From contig NZ_CP078079.1 of NCBI RefSeq assembly GCF_020809045.1, positions 2,418,001-2,482,000 of the forward strand: a stretch of 64,000 nt of DNA. Direction: 5' to 3'. The first letter of the stretch is position 1, and each line of letters begins with the position of its first letter. Below, in pieces: positions 17,703 to 27,160 of the stretch. The translations under genes were made by a program, and so were the position numbers. Source of the DNA: Pseudarthrobacter sp. L1SW (GTDB taxonomy: Bacteria; Actinomycetota; Actinomycetes; Actinomycetales; Micrococcaceae). The notes under the pieces were generated by a model, which saw nothing but the letters and a program-made list of their open reading frames with translations, did not search any database and had not been told where the DNA came from.

Positions 17703-18422
17703 ATGGACAATTCTAGTGGAGTCGGTGTCATTGATAAAGCGGCCCAAGTGCTTGATGCACTCGAAGCCGGCCCCACCACCCTGGCGCAGCTCGTGGCGGC
17801 CACAGGCCTGGCCCGTCCCACTGTGCACCGGCTTGCCCTCGCCCTGGTGCACCACCGGCTGGTGAGCCGCGACATCCAGGGCCGTTTCGTGCTCGGCAGC
17901 CGCCTGGTTGAGCTTGCCTCGGCGGCCGGCGAGGACCGCCTGATTGCCTCTGCCGGACCCGTGCTCATGCAGCTGCGTGATGCCACCGGCGAGAGCGCCC
18001 AGATCTTCCGCCGCCAAGGCGACTGGCGTGTCTGCGTCGCCTCCGCCGAGCGTCCCATCGGCCTGCGGGACACCATCCCCGTGGGCACCCAGCTGTCCAT
18101 GAAGGCCGGATCTGCCGCCCAGGTGCTGCTCGCCTGGGAGGACCACGACCGCCTGCTCGAGGGGCTGCAGTCTGCCCGCTTTACGCCTACTGTCCTGGCA
18201 GGCGTTCGACGACGGGGCTGGGGCCAGAGCCTCGGCGAACGCGAGCCCGGGGTCGCCTCAGTTTCCGCGCCAGTGCGCGGGCCGTCCGGCCGCGTGATTG
18301 CGGCAGTTTCGATTTCCGGTCCGATCGAGAGGCTCACCCGCCAGCCCGGCAGGCTGCACGCCGAAGTGGTCTGCAATGCCGGCCGCATCCTCACCGAGGC
18401 CCTGCGCAAGAACAACGACTGA
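17703..18422 (+). CDS. ltbR: IclR-family regulator of leucine synthesis
   Basis: A transcription factor (239 aa) with an N-terminal winged helix-turn-helix (ALEAGPTTLAQLVAATGLARPTVHRL, about 17-42) and a C-terminal IclR ligand domain (GDWRVCVASAERPIGLRDTIPVG, then CNAGRILTEALR at the end). Position and orientation opposite leuCD match LtbR of Corynebacterium and NdgR/AreB of Streptomyces, which control leuCD, leuB and sometimes trp genes. ATG 17703 follows CAATAT by 6 nt, suggesting leaderless translation. Name assigned by synteny plus family. Confidence 0.88.
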   Translation: MDNSSGVGVIDKAAQVLDALEAGPTTLAQLVAATGLARPTVHRLALALVHHRLVSRDIQGRFVLGSRLVELASAAGEDRLIASAGPVLMQLRDATGESAQIFRRQGDWRVCVASAERPIGLRDTIPVGTQLSMKAGSAAQVLLAWEDHDRLLEGLQSARFTPTVLAGVRRRGWGQSLGEREPGVASVSAPVRGPSGRVIAAVSISGPIERLTRQPGRLHAEVVCNAGRILTEALRKNND

Positions 18423-18478
18423 GCCACTGCCAACCGCCCGCGGCCCGAACCAGCGCCACCGGAGCTAGGATTTTGGGC

Positions 18479-19030
18479 ATGGGCAGCTACGCAGTGTTTC
18501 TTCGCGGCATCAACGTGGGCGGCATCAACATCAAGATGGCCGAGCTGCGGGAAGCCCTCAAGGCCGCAGGCTTTGCCGATGCCCGCACACTGCTTGCCAG
18601 CGGAAATGTTGTCCTCACCAGCGCCCTCGACGCGGACTCCGTCAAACGCGGCTGCGAAAAATGCCTCCGGGAAGCGTTCGGCTACGACGCCTGGGTGGTG
18701 GTGCTCGACTCAGCCCGGCTGGCAGAACTGGTGGCGGCCTGCCCCTACCCGGAGGACGACAAAACCACCCACAGCTACATCACGCTCTCCTCGGACCCCG
18801 CGGTCCTGGATGAACTCGACGCGGCAGGGGCGGCGCTGGAGGGAAGCGAGCAGGAGCGGCTCGGTCCGGAGGCCCTCGCCTGGCTGGCACCGGCCGGCGG
18901 AACGTTGGACAGCCCCTTCAGCAAGATTTCCGCGAAGGCCAGGTTCAAGGCCGCGACCACAACGCGCAACCTGCGCACCCTGATCAAAGTAAGGGACGCT
19001 GCCGCTGAACTCGCGGCGGCCGGGGGTTAG
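18479..19030 (+). CDS. DUF1697 domain protein
   Basis: A 183-aa protein of unknown function with the DUF1697 pattern: YAVFLRGINVGGINIKMAELREAL at the start, LLASGNVVLTS, and the C-terminal segment FSKISAKARFKAATTTRNLRTL. No catalytic function is established. ATG 18479 is preferred over the TTG at 18473. TAGGAT (18466-18471) lies 7 nt upstream, so the mRNA may be leaderless. It stands alone between ltbR and the convergent GTPase gene. Confidence 0.85.
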   Translation: MGSYAVFLRGINVGGINIKMAELREALKAAGFADARTLLASGNVVLTSALDADSVKRGCEKCLREAFGYDAWVVVLDSARLAELVAACPYPEDDKTTHSYITLSSDPAVLDELDAAGAALEGSEQERLGPEALAWLAPAGGTLDSPFSKISAKARFKAATTTRNLRTLIKVRDAAAELAAAGG

Positions 19031-19053
19031 GTCCACGCCCGGGTCGGCCGGCT

Positions 19054-20670
19054 CTATCCGGCCGCCGCCGTCTTGAGCGCGGCGTTGAAGGCGGCCTGCC
19101 GGCTGACCTCCACCTCTACGGGTTCCACCACGAGTTCCTCCGCAACAGCGGCCACTGCGGCATTCAACCGCCTCCGCGCCCTCGCCGCCCGTGCACTGGC
19201 CGCGGCGGCAGCAATAAAGCGGCCCGTAATGGCCAGGAAAATGCCCAGTGCCACCCCCAAGGCGATCATCAGCGTAGGAACCGGCCACCCCTCCACCCTG
19301 GGCACCTCCGGCACGGGCATCTGGAAATAGCCCAGTGCCGCCAGGACACCAAGCCAGCCCAAACCGCCCAGCACCGTCAGCAAGGCCAGCCACTGCGCCA
19401 CGTTGAAGACTCCCCACCACCAGGACCGTCGGTTGGCGGCAAGGTCCGTTCCGGCGATGGCCTGGTCCAGGGCATCAGGCAACCGCTCCCTTCCTTCGCG
19501 GGCCGCCCCGCGGATGGCCGCGCGCCACGGGCCCGGGGCACCGGCACTTGCGGCATCGGCGAACTCGCGTACCGCGGCGTCCGTGCGGGCCCGTTCCGGC
19601 GCCCCCGCCGGCGGGAGCGATGTGCGGTTCAGCTCCGAGGGCGCCGCGCTGCGGAGGTTGAGCCGGCGCAATGGGTCGGCCCGGAAGCGGGACAGCCACC
19701 GCGTCACCGGCCAGCCGGTGCGCTTGACTGACTCCAGCCGGTAGGACTGCGCCACTGCCCGGACCACCACCGGAACGTTCGCCGCCACTGCCAGTTCATC
19801 AGCGAGGCGGGCCTTCGTTCCAGGCCGGACGCCGGCCGCAGTCCCCTCTCCGGAGACGGCACCCAGGTCCGCTGATGCTTTAGTGATATCTGCGGCAAGC
19901 CGCTGCGACTGGGCTTTGCGCTTGACCGCCACCCCGCGGATGGCCGCCCGGACCTGCTCCACCCCGGCCCCCGTCAGTGCCGAGGCCGCAAGCACCTGGA
20001 CCTTGGCGAGTCCGTCGCGGGCGAGGATCCCGCGCAATGATTCCAGGACGGGCTGCACATCCCGCTCCGGCAGCCGGTCCACCTGGTTGAGGACCACCAG
20101 GGTCACGGCACCGTGGGAGGCCAGGCGGGACAGGAAGTCATTGTGCACTGCAGCGTCGGCGTACTTCTGTGGATCAAGGACCCACACCAGCACGTCCACC
20201 AGCCCCACCATCCGCTGCACCACTTCGCGGTTGGACGCCTTGGTGGAGTCAAAGTCCGGCAGGTCCAGCAGGATCAGGCCGGTGTCTTCGCCGGCAAACC
20301 CTTCCACGGCTGCGGCGTGATGGCGGCTGCGGACCTCCAGCCAGTCCAGCAGCGGTTCGCTGCCCTCTGCTCCCCACACCCCTGCCAAAGGTTCGGAGGT
20401 TGTGGGACGGCGCGCTGCCGCCGTCGCAATTTCAGCCCCGCTGACCGCGTTGAAGAGCGATGACTTGCCGCTTCCGGTTGCTCCAAAGAACCCCACTACC
20501 GTGTGATCCGCGGAGAGCGAGCGCCGTGAACTGGCGCGCTCCAGGACAGTGTAGACGTCCTGCAGGGTCTCGTCGGGGAGTACCCCTTCGCCGAGCTCGC
20601 GGGCGTCGTTGAGGGCGGACAGCCTGCGGTCAAGCCTGGAAGCATCCCGGGTGTCGCTGTGGCGGCTCAT
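19054..20670 (-). CDS. Membrane-anchored GTPase (second of a pair)
   Basis: A TRAFAC-type GTPase of 538 aa. G1 P-loop GATGSGKSS is near residue 67, G2 is in PTTSEP, the G3-like motif is DLPDFDS and G4 is NQVD. Two hydrophobic hairpin segments follow near the C-terminus (WLALLTVLGGLGWLGVLAALGYF and LMIALGVALGIFLAITG), then a basic Ala-rich tail. The plan, N-terminal GTPase plus helical region plus membrane hairpin, resembles bacterial dynamin-like and YfjP-type proteins. Its ATG overlaps the stop of the upstream GTPase (ATGA), so the products probably act together. Function not assigned. Confidence 0.8.
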   Translation of the reverse strand: MSRHSDTRDASRLDRRLSALNDARELGEGVLPDETLQDVYTVLERASSRRSLSADHTVVGFFGATGSGKSSLFNAVSGAEIATAAARRPTTSEPLAGVWGAEGSEPLLDWLEVRSRHHAAAVEGFAGEDTGLILLDLPDFDSTKASNREVVQRMVGLVDVLVWVLDPQKYADAAVHNDFLSRLASHGAVTLVVLNQVDRLPERDVQPVLESLRGILARDGLAKVQVLAASALTGAGVEQVRAAIRGVAVKRKAQSQRLAADITKASADLGAVSGEGTAAGVRPGTKARLADELAVAANVPVVVRAVAQSYRLESVKRTGWPVTRWLSRFRADPLRRLNLRSAAPSELNRTSLPPAGAPERARTDAAVREFADAASAGAPGPWRAAIRGAAREGRERLPDALDQAIAGTDLAANRRSWWWGVFNVAQWLALLTVLGGLGWLGVLAALGYFQMPVPEVPRVEGWPVPTLMIALGVALGIFLAITGRFIAAAAASARAARARRRLNAAVAAVAEELVVEPVEVEVSRQAAFNAALKTAAAG

Positions 20671-22460
20671 GCGCTTTCCGCCAGCCGGACCAGTGCGTCC
20701 GCGTGGGCAGCGAGTGCCTCGGGTGCGCGGTCATCGCGCTCCGGCAGCCGGGAGAGGAACTTTCGCCGCTCATCCTGCAGCAGCCGCTTGCATCGGGCGT
20801 GCAGGTCCTCCCGCGCTTTTTCCGCCATCCGCCGCACGGCGTCCTCGCCGAAGACCGCCTCCAGCAGCCGCTGGCCCACGACGGCGGTACCTCCCGCCAC
20901 GCCCACCTCCAGTCCGGTCAGTCCCGCCGTCATGGAGAACACCACGATCATCAGCGCGGCGCCCAGTCCGTTGATGCCGAAGGACAACCAGCGCGCCTGG
21001 GTCCGCTTCCCTTGACCCTCCGTGCGGATCAGCTCCATCAAGTCTTCCTGCCACGCCCGGATTTCAGCGGCGGCCCTGTCCTCAAACCCCGGGGTTGTCC
21101 CGGAGAGGTCGTCCGTCCCAAGCAACTGGCGCCCGGCGGGGTCGGTACGCCAGCGCTGGTCCGTGTCCTCTGCGGCGTTGGCGGCCTCGTCAACAATGAC
21201 TGCCTGCAGGCCTGTTTCGATGGCCGCTTCCACCCTCACGGCCGGGGCCGGTTCACCGCGGAAGAAAGCCCCCACCCGGTCGCGGAACCGGCCCACGTTC
21301 TGTTCCAGGGTGCGGAAGAACTCCCCTGTGCCAACGAAGTCCTGCCAGCGGGCCAGCACTTCTCCCCTCAGAAGCGCCCCGTCCCTCGTGGCGTCAAGGA
21401 TGCGCTCTGCGGCGTCCTCATAGGCGGCCACGGCGGCGTCTTCCAGGTTGTCGGCGGCGTGCTGCTGCTCGCGTGCGGCCTGGGCCACGGCGGTGACATG
21501 GCCTGCCAGCGCCCTGACGGTGCCGTTGAGCGTGCGGCGGGCGATGTCGGACCGGCCCGCGGCATCTGCTGCCAATTCCCCGAGCCAGGTCCGCAGTGGC
21601 AGGACGGCCCCGGCGGGGAGCATGCCCAGCGGATCGAGGCTGGTTTCCGGTATGACGAACAACTGTGCCGCGCCCAGGCCTTCGCGGTCCAGGAGGCTTC
21701 GCAGGTCCTCACTGACCTCTTCTTCCGCCCCCGGCGGCACCCGGTCCAGGACCACCGCCACCATGATGTCCCGCGAGGCGGCGTTCAGCAGGAGTTTCCA
21801 GGGAACCGCATCGGCATAGCGGTTGGCGGTGGTAACGAACACCCACAGGTCGGCGGCGGCCAGGAGTTGTGCGGCCAGCCTGCGGTTGTCGTCCGAAATG
21901 GAATCGACATCAGGGGCGTCCAGCACAGCGATCCCGGCGGGCACGGCCGGATCAGCCACCAGGACAAGCGACGACATTGCGGCTGCGTCGGGTGCCGCCC
22001 CTGCCCGGCTTGCCGGTACGGGGCCGCCGGTGACGGACCCCCGGATCCTGCTCAGGCTGGGCAGTACGCGCTGGCCCTCGAACCAGGCGGCCTCTGACGG
22101 GTGGTGCAGGAGGATGGGCTGGCGGGTGGTTGGGCGGATGGCGCCCGACCGCGTCACCGGGTGGCCCACTATTCCGTTCACGAGCGTTGACTTGCCCGCC
22201 CCCGTGGAGCCGCCGACGACGGCAAGCAGCGGCGCGTCCAGGCTGCGGTACCGGGGAAGGATGTAGTCGTCCAGCTGGGCCACGGCGCTGGCGGCCTCGC
22301 GGCGCGCCTGCTCAGCATCAGGCAGGGCAAGCGGCAGTTCCGCGGCTGCCAGATCATCGCGCACCTCTTCGAGCAGCGTTACGGCCGCCAGGGCCGCGGC
22401 ACTGCCGGAAGGTTTGCGCTGCGGATCCTGCAGGGCGTCTTGCTCGTTCCGGGAGGTCAC
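20667..22460 (-). CDS. Membrane-anchored GTPase (first of a pair)
   Basis: A 597-aa GTPase with P-loop GGSTGAGKSTLVN near residue 80, G2 in RPTTRQP and G3-like DAPDVDS. G4 is degenerate (VVLDRVP instead of NKxD). A long helical middle follows, then a membrane segment (NGLGAALMIVVFSMTAGLTGLEVGVAGG) and a basic helical tail. It looks dynamin-like in layout. The start is GTG 22460, 7 bp after the acyltransferase stop, with no good Shine-Dalgarno; the frame stays open upstream but that part reads across the acyltransferase gene. It overlaps the next GTPase by 4 nt. Confidence 0.8.
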   Translation of the reverse strand: MTSRNEQDALQDPQRKPSGSAAALAAVTLLEEVRDDLAAAELPLALPDAEQARREAASAVAQLDDYILPRYRSLDAPLLAVVGGSTGAGKSTLVNGIVGHPVTRSGAIRPTTRQPILLHHPSEAAWFEGQRVLPSLSRIRGSVTGGPVPASRAGAAPDAAAMSSLVLVADPAVPAGIAVLDAPDVDSISDDNRRLAAQLLAAADLWVFVTTANRYADAVPWKLLLNAASRDIMVAVVLDRVPPGAEEEVSEDLRSLLDREGLGAAQLFVIPETSLDPLGMLPAGAVLPLRTWLGELAADAAGRSDIARRTLNGTVRALAGHVTAVAQAAREQQHAADNLEDAAVAAYEDAAERILDATRDGALLRGEVLARWQDFVGTGEFFRTLEQNVGRFRDRVGAFFRGEPAPAVRVEAAIETGLQAVIVDEAANAAEDTDQRWRTDPAGRQLLGTDDLSGTTPGFEDRAAAEIRAWQEDLMELIRTEGQGKRTQARWLSFGINGLGAALMIVVFSMTAGLTGLEVGVAGGTAVVGQRLLEAVFGEDAVRRMAEKAREDLHARCKRLLQDERRKFLSRLPERDDRAPEALAAHADALVRLAESA

Positions 22461-22467
22461 AGCAACA

Positions 22468-23523
22468 TCATGCCAGTTCCTCAACCCTTCGCTGAGTGAC
22501 CCGCGCAGGCTGCCAGCGCTGGGCAGGCTGCTCCACGTATCGACAGGAGAGCCATGCCAAGGGAGCAACCAGCATGAGGGAGGCGCCCGCAAAAACCAAC
22601 GGCGGGGCGATGGCATGAACGCCAAGTGAAGCCAGGAACTGCTGGGCGGGCCAACCGTAGATATAGACACCGTACGAGATGTCGAAGCGGGAGCCGACCC
22701 TGGACAATGGCAGATACAGCGATACTGAAACGAGGAAAAAGCTAAGCGGAAGGTGCGCCAGCGAGGAGGCAAAGCCCATCGAGCTTGTCAGGATAACCAG
22801 TCCGCCTGCGACGAGAAGCGTTGTCCGGTTTGCCGGAATCGAGTCCTGGAACAGGTAGACCAGCGATCCTGCGAGGAACGACAGTACGGGGATTAACGGC
22901 CAGTCGTACGGGGTGGGTGCCGCGACCCACCCGGCGTCAACGGTCACTGCCGCCGCCGACGCGAGAACGAATAGGGCCGCCATGGCGAGGCGAGTGAAGT
23001 GCGTCCGAAAAAGCCAGAACACCAGACCGATAAGGACGTAGCACACTATCTCCCAGAACAGCGTCCACAACGGACCGTTCCACAGGCGGGGGTCCGGGAG
23101 GCCTTCAAGTGACCCCGGAATGCCCCCGACGGCGATACTCGGAGTACCAGCAGAGAGGTTGGTCACAAAGTAGATCGCTGCGTCGGAAAGCGAATAGTGC
23201 CTACCGGTCAATAGAGCGGTCACTGGGGCGATCAGAAAGGCTACAGCAGCCGCACAAACGGCAAGTCCGGGAAAGATCCGGAGAAACCTGGCACGGAAGT
23301 ACCTGCCTACTGAACTGGCCTTTGCTCTGCTGCGGGTTATCAGAAAACCCGAGATTCCGAAGAAGCCCAGGACCGCCCAACTGCCAAGCTTCACATCACC
23401 GGGATCGGGTTCAGGCCCGTAACCACCCAACCACCAGGTATGCGAGAGGATGACAGTTGCGGCCAGTAGTAGCCGGATAGCATTCAGTGAATTTTTACGC
23501 TCGGCAAACTGAGTTCCCAGCAC
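22468..23523 (-). CDS. Membrane acyltransferase (acyltransferase-3 family)
   Basis: An integral membrane O-acyltransferase of the OafA/YrhL (acyl_transf_3) type, 351 aa with about ten hydrophobic segments. The N-terminal LNAIRLLLAATVILSHTWW contains the family His after a helix, FFGISGFLITRSR and RYFRARFLRIFPGL are the second signature, and FDISYGVYIYGWPAQQ the C-terminal one. It probably acetylates a surface glycan. By eye its codons are less GC-biased than its neighbours, and it sits beside tRNA-Glu, which hints at acquisition. No glycan synthesis genes adjoin it. Confidence 0.88.
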   Translation of the reverse strand: MLGTQFAERKNSLNAIRLLLAATVILSHTWWLGGYGPEPDPGDVKLGSWAVLGFFGISGFLITRSRAKASSVGRYFRARFLRIFPGLAVCAAAVAFLIAPVTALLTGRHYSLSDAAIYFVTNLSAGTPSIAVGGIPGSLEGLPDPRLWNGPLWTLFWEIVCYVLIGLVFWLFRTHFTRLAMAALFVLASAAAVTVDAGWVAAPTPYDWPLIPVLSFLAGSLVYLFQDSIPANRTTLLVAGGLVILTSSMGFASSLAHLPLSFFLVSVSLYLPLSRVGSRFDISYGVYIYGWPAQQFLASLGVHAIAPPLVFAGASLMLVAPLAWLSCRYVEQPAQRWQPARVTQRRVEELA

Positions 23524-23606
23524 AGATCTCCCCCATCTTGGCGACTGGGTTCAGGGTATGGACGGTTCCGCAGCGTTCGAACGGAATCAGCGAAGTTTTA
23601 ACGAAA

Positions 23607-23640
23607 GAAATGGTCCCGGGCGTTTGCCCGGGACCATTTC
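23607..23640 (-). terminator. Intrinsic terminator after tRNA-Glu
   Basis: A perfect 15-bp stem (23607-23621 with 23626-23640) with a 4-nt GTTT loop. Read on the minus strand it is followed by TTTCGTTAAAA. It begins right after the 3' end of tRNA-Glu. Confidence 0.75.
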
Positions 23641-23642
23641 GG

Positions 23643-23718
23643 TGGTGACCCCAGCGGGATTCGAACCCGCGTTACCGCCGTGAGAGGGCGGCGTACTAGG
23701 CCGCTATACGATGGGGCC
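23643..23718 (-). tRNA. tRNA-Glu (CTC)
   Basis: On the minus strand acceptor GGCCCCA pairs with TGGGGTC (one G-U). The anticodon stem GCCGCC/GGCGGT encloses the loop CTCTCAC with anticodon CTC, and the T-loop is GTTCGAATC. The 3' CCA is encoded (23643-23645). The genome must read GAA with another tRNA outside this window. Confidence 0.95.
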
Positions 23719-23856
23719 GTGTACATTTCCGTACTGGTGATCAGCATTTCCGCTAATCAAGCTCAGTGATTGTTTCACACACTTCGCTTCTGTTTCAAAT
23801 CGGCGAACCGGCTGAAACCGCCTGCCTTGAGCTTGAAATTACTGCTCAAACCAGAG

Positions 23857-23928
23857 CTGGGATACCAGGACTCGAACCTAGAATGACGGTACCAGAAACC
23901 GTAGTGTTGCCAATTACACCATATCCCA
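23857..23928 (-). tRNA. tRNA-Gln (CTG)
   Basis: Acceptor TGGGATA pairs with TATCCCA. The anticodon arm ACGGT-TTCTGGT-ACCGT gives anticodon CTG, and the T-loop is GTTCGAGTC. CCA is not encoded. It lies upstream of tRNA-Glu and near gltX, whose non-discriminating product would charge both tRNAs in an organism relying on GatCAB. Confidence 0.95.
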
Positions 23929-24208
23929 ATGATACTTTCGGGCCGGTTTTCAGGGGTTTTACCCTGCTCCGTGCGCCTCAGCACGAGAAATTACTTTACC
24001 TGAGACTTTCGGCTCGCACAAATCGGCCCGGCCGGTCCCCTGGTGCCGCGCCCCGGCACCAGCCCGGCCTTCGTCCTCTGGGCGTCACCGGCGGCAGGGT
24101 CCAAAGCCCCGGTGCGCCGAAGGTCTTCGGACTCTGGCCGGCTGGTGCCGGCGCGGGCGATGCTGGCCAGGTCGGCCTGGATGGTGAATCGATTGACAGG
24201 AGGACGGC
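23929..24208. other. Intergenic region with a short hairpin
   Basis: About 280 bp without a supported gene. An inverted repeat CTGGTGCC/GGCACCAG with a 7-nt loop is at 24040-24062. The promoter of tRNA-Gln (minus) and that of the plus-strand gene at 24209 must be here, but I cannot place them confidently. Confidence 0.5.
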
Positions 24209-24862
24209 GTGGTGGCTTGGAGAGCCTGGACTTTAACCGGCTTGTTCGGGGCGGCCGGGGTTGCCTGCTTTAGGGTGTGGCGTCCCTGGCAACTGACATG
24301 GGGCGCCAGCCCTGATGAGGTGGCGCGGGCATTGCCGGGTGATGACCTGGTGCGTGCTCCGACGTTCAACGCCACCCGTGCCATCACCGTCGGGGCGCCG
24401 CCCGAACGGATCTGGCCCTGGCTCGTCCAGGTGGGAGTACGACGGGCCGGCTGGTACAGCTATGACCTGCTGGACAACCTGGGGCATCCCAGCGCCCGGC
24501 GGATCCGCCCCGAATGGCAGGACCTGGAACCGGGCGACGTCCTGGCGATGAGCCCGGACGGCAAACACGGAATCAACGTCTATTCACTGGACTACCCGCG
24601 CTCCATGGTCTGGGGCACACCCGGTGACACCACATGGGTTTGGCAGCTGGACCCCCAACCGGACGGAACCACCAGGCTCCTCACCCGGATCCGGGCCCGG
24701 ATCCGGTGGTCGCCGACGTCCATTGCGTTCTCGGCGCTGCTGGAGGTGGCCGACTTCTGGATGATCCGTAAAATGCTGGCCGGTCTGCGTGAGCGGGCAG
24801 AGCAGAACGTGACGTCCGGGGAGTGGCAGGATACATGGCAACCTGCCAACGCCTCTTCCTAG
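24209..24862 (+). CDS. SRPBCC-like protein
   Basis: A 217-aa protein with an N-terminal hydrophobic segment (about 4-22), then a region that looks like a START/SRPBCC lipid-binding fold: TRAITVGAPPERIWPWLVQVGVRRAGWYSYDLLDN in the middle and WVWQLDPQPDGTTRLLTRIRAR later. Such proteins are common in Actinobacteria and lack a defined ligand. The start is GTG 24209, with AGGAGG 5 nt upstream. Its 3' end overlaps the convergent HAD gene by 4 bp. Confidence 0.75.
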   Translation: MVAWRAWTLTGLFGAAGVACFRVWRPWQLTWGASPDEVARALPGDDLVRAPTFNATRAITVGAPPERIWPWLVQVGVRRAGWYSYDLLDNLGHPSARRIRPEWQDLEPGDVLAMSPDGKHGINVYSLDYPRSMVWGTPGDTTWVWQLDPQPDGTTRLLTRIRARIRWSPTSIAFSALLEVADFWMIRKMLAGLRERAEQNVTSGEWQDTWQPANASS

Positions 24863-25596
24863 GTGAGCAGCTCTGCCAGCGAGGACACGGAGTTGCCTTC
24901 AAACTCCGCCACGGGCTCCCCCACCCTGTTGAGCCAGACGCCAATCAGCCCGGCCGCCGTCGAGCCCTCTGCGTCCAGGAGCCGGTTGTCGCCCACATAC
25001 AGCGTGTCGGCCGGCGCCGTGTCCAGGAGCCGCACCCCTTCAAGGTAGATGGCGGGATTCGGCTTCGCCACGCCCAGCGTGTCCGTTCCCACCAGCCGCC
25101 GGACGCGTTCCAGTCCGGCCCCGTCCAGCTTGGCGCGCTGGTAGTCATGCACGTTGTTGCTGACCGCCCCGTAAGGGATTCCTGCCCGGTCCAGGAGATC
25201 CAGCAGCGGCAGGACATCCGGGAAGGGCTTCACGTAGGCGGGCTGTTTTTCAATGTAGGCCGACAGCCACTGGTGGGACTGCTCGCCGTCGCCCAGCTCG
25301 ACGCCGAAGTGCCCCAGCGCGGCACGGCCCCGCAGCAGGCGCTGTTCGTTGAAGGTGAGCTCACCGGCAAGGTAACGGTCGTAGTAATGCGTGGTTTCGT
25401 GCGTGAAGATGCGGCCGAACCTCTCCCACCCCGCCTGGTCCAGCCCGGGCAGGAGGTGTTCACTGACTTCCCGCAGGGCGGTTGTCATCGAGAACTCAAG
25501 GTCCACCAGGGTGTCGTCGATGTCGAACAGGATGCCCCGCACAGCCCCGAAGGGCGTGTCCAGGAAACCGGCAGGGGCCGTGCTGGGAGCTGTCAT
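24859..25596 (-). CDS. HAD-superfamily hydrolase
   Basis: A phosphatase-type HAD enzyme of 245 aa. Motif I is DIDDTLVD (nucleophile Asp and acid Asp), motif II AVSNN, motif III Lys in VAKPNP and motif IV GDNRLLD. An alpha-helical cap lies between motifs I and II. Substrate unknown. Its ATG shares a base with the gltX stop (TGATG), so it is translated after gltX. Confidence 0.88.
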   Translation of the reverse strand: MTAPSTAPAGFLDTPFGAVRGILFDIDDTLVDLEFSMTTALREVSEHLLPGLDQAGWERFGRIFTHETTHYYDRYLAGELTFNEQRLLRGRAALGHFGVELGDGEQSHQWLSAYIEKQPAYVKPFPDVLPLLDLLDRAGIPYGAVSNNVHDYQRAKLDGAGLERVRRLVGTDTLGVAKPNPAIYLEGVRLLDTAPADTLYVGDNRLLDAEGSTAAGLIGVWLNRVGEPVAEFEGNSVSSLAELLT

Positions 25597-27110
25597 CAGC
25601 CGCGGAAGGCCCGGAGCCTGCGGAGCGAGGATTCACGGCCCAGGATCACCATGGACTCGAACAGGGGCGGCGAGATCCGGCGTCCGGAAACAGCCGTGCG
25701 CACCGGTCCGAATGCGAGGCGTGGTTTGAGGCCAAGCTCTTCAACGAGGGCCTGCTTGAGGGCAGCCTGGATTTCTTCGGCCGTCCACTCGTGCACGCCG
25801 TCCAGGGCGGCAATTGCCGCATCGAGGACCTCCCCGAGGTTCTCGGGAAGTCCCTTCCGGGCGTCGTCCGCCACATCGATCGCGGCGTCGTCCTTGAACA
25901 GGAATCCGAGCATGTCCGGGGCCTCGCCCAGGAGCGTGATGCGCTCCTGGATCAGGGGTGCGGCTTCAGCCAGGATTTCTTCCTGCCGCGCCGTGAGTTG
26001 CTCGCCGACGTAGCCTGCGGTGCGCAGGTACGGGACCAGCCGCTCCCGGAAGTCCTCCGGGGCAAGCATCCGGATGTGGGTGCCGTTGATGGCCTCGGCC
26101 TTCTTGATGTCAAAGCGTGCAGGGTTGGCCAAGACGTCGTGGACGTCGAAGTTTTCGATCAGCTGGTCCACCGTAAAAATGTCCTCGTCGGCGGACAGGC
26201 TCCAGCCCAGCAGGGACAGGTAGTTCAGGAGGCCCTCGGGAATGAAGCCGCGGTCGCGGAGCAGGAACAGGTTGGACTGCGGATCGCGCTTGGACAGCTT
26301 CTTGTTGCCTTCGCCCATCACGTACGGCAGGTGGCCGAACTCGGGCATGTAGCTGGCTACGCCGAGTTCCATCAGTGCGCGGATGAGGACAACCTGGCGG
26401 GGCGTGGAGGAGAGCAGGTCCTCGCCGCGCAGCACGTGGGTAATGCCCATGAGGGCGTCGTCGACGGGGTTCACCAGGGTGTACAGCGGTGAACCGTCCG
26501 CGCGCACGATGACGTAGTCCGGGATGCTGCCGGCCTTGAAGGTGATCTCGCCGCGGACCAGGTCGGTGAAGGTGACGTCCTCATCGGGCATCCGAACCCG
26601 GAGCACCGGCTTGCGGCCTTCGGACTTGAAGGCGGCCACCTGTTCTTCGGTCAGCTCGCGGTCGAAGTTGTCGTAGCCAAGCTTCGGGTCGCGGCCAGCG
26701 GCGCGGTGGCGCGCCTCGACTTCCTCGGGGGACGAGTAGCACTCGTAGGCGTAGCCCGCTTCGATCAGCTTCGCCACCACATCCTTGTAGAGGTCCAGCC
26801 GCTGCGACTGCCGGTACGGCTCGTGGGGCCCGCCCACCTCCACGCCCTCTTCCCACGTGATGCCGAGCCACTTCAACGCCTCCAGCAGCTGCTGGTAGCT
26901 CTCCTCCGAGTCGCGTGCAGCGTCCGTGTCCTCGATGCGGAACACAAAGGTGCCCTTGGTGTGCTTGGCATGGGCCCAGTTGAACAATGCCGTGCGGATC
27001 AGGCCCACGTGCGGTGTGCCGGTGGGCGAAGGGCAGAACCGGACGCGCACGGGAGTGTCGGCAGAAACGGAGGGCAGGGAGGCAGCAGTCGACGCAGAAG
27101 CAGTAGTCAT
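25596..27110 (-). CDS. gltX: Glutamyl-tRNA synthetase
   Basis: A class I synthetase of 504 aa that loads Glu onto tRNA-Glu and, in organisms without GlnRS, onto tRNA-Gln. The HIGH-type motif reads [19 protein letters not shown] near residue 26, and the KMSKS motif reads KKLSKRDP. The start ATG 27110 gives the expected N-terminus; the frame is open much further upstream but that stretch is a shadow of the FAH gene. tRNA-Glu and tRNA-Gln genes lie 2 kb downstream. Confidence 0.95.
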   Translation of the reverse strand: MTTASASTAASLPSVSADTPVRVRFCPSPTGTPHVGLIRTALFNWAHAKHTKGTFVFRIEDTDAARDSEESYQQLLEALKWLGITWEEGVEVGGPHEPYRQSQRLDLYKDVVAKLIEAGYAYECYSSPEEVEARHRAAGRDPKLGYDNFDRELTEEQVAAFKSEGRKPVLRVRMPDEDVTFTDLVRGEITFKAGSIPDYVIVRADGSPLYTLVNPVDDALMGITHVLRGEDLLSSTPRQVVLIRALMELGVASYMPEFGHLPYVMGEGNKKLSKRDPQSNLFLLRDRGFIPEGLLNYLSLLGWSLSADEDIFTVDQLIENFDVHDVLANPARFDIKKAEAINGTHIRMLAPEDFRERLVPYLRTAGYVGEQLTARQEEILAEAAPLIQERITLLGEAPDMLGFLFKDDAAIDVADDARKGLPENLGEVLDAAIAALDGVHEWTAEEIQAALKQALVEELGLKPRLAFGPVRTAVSGRRISPPLFESMVILGRESSLRRLRAFRG

Positions 27111-27160
27111 AGTGGCTTCAACTTTACCGTCTGCCGCCAGGGGTGAAGGCGGCGTTGGGG

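Noticed and set aside
23766..24236. Possible small gene across the tRNA-Gln region on the plus strand
   Set aside because: It runs antisense through a well-formed tRNA and has no domain or Shine-Dalgarno.
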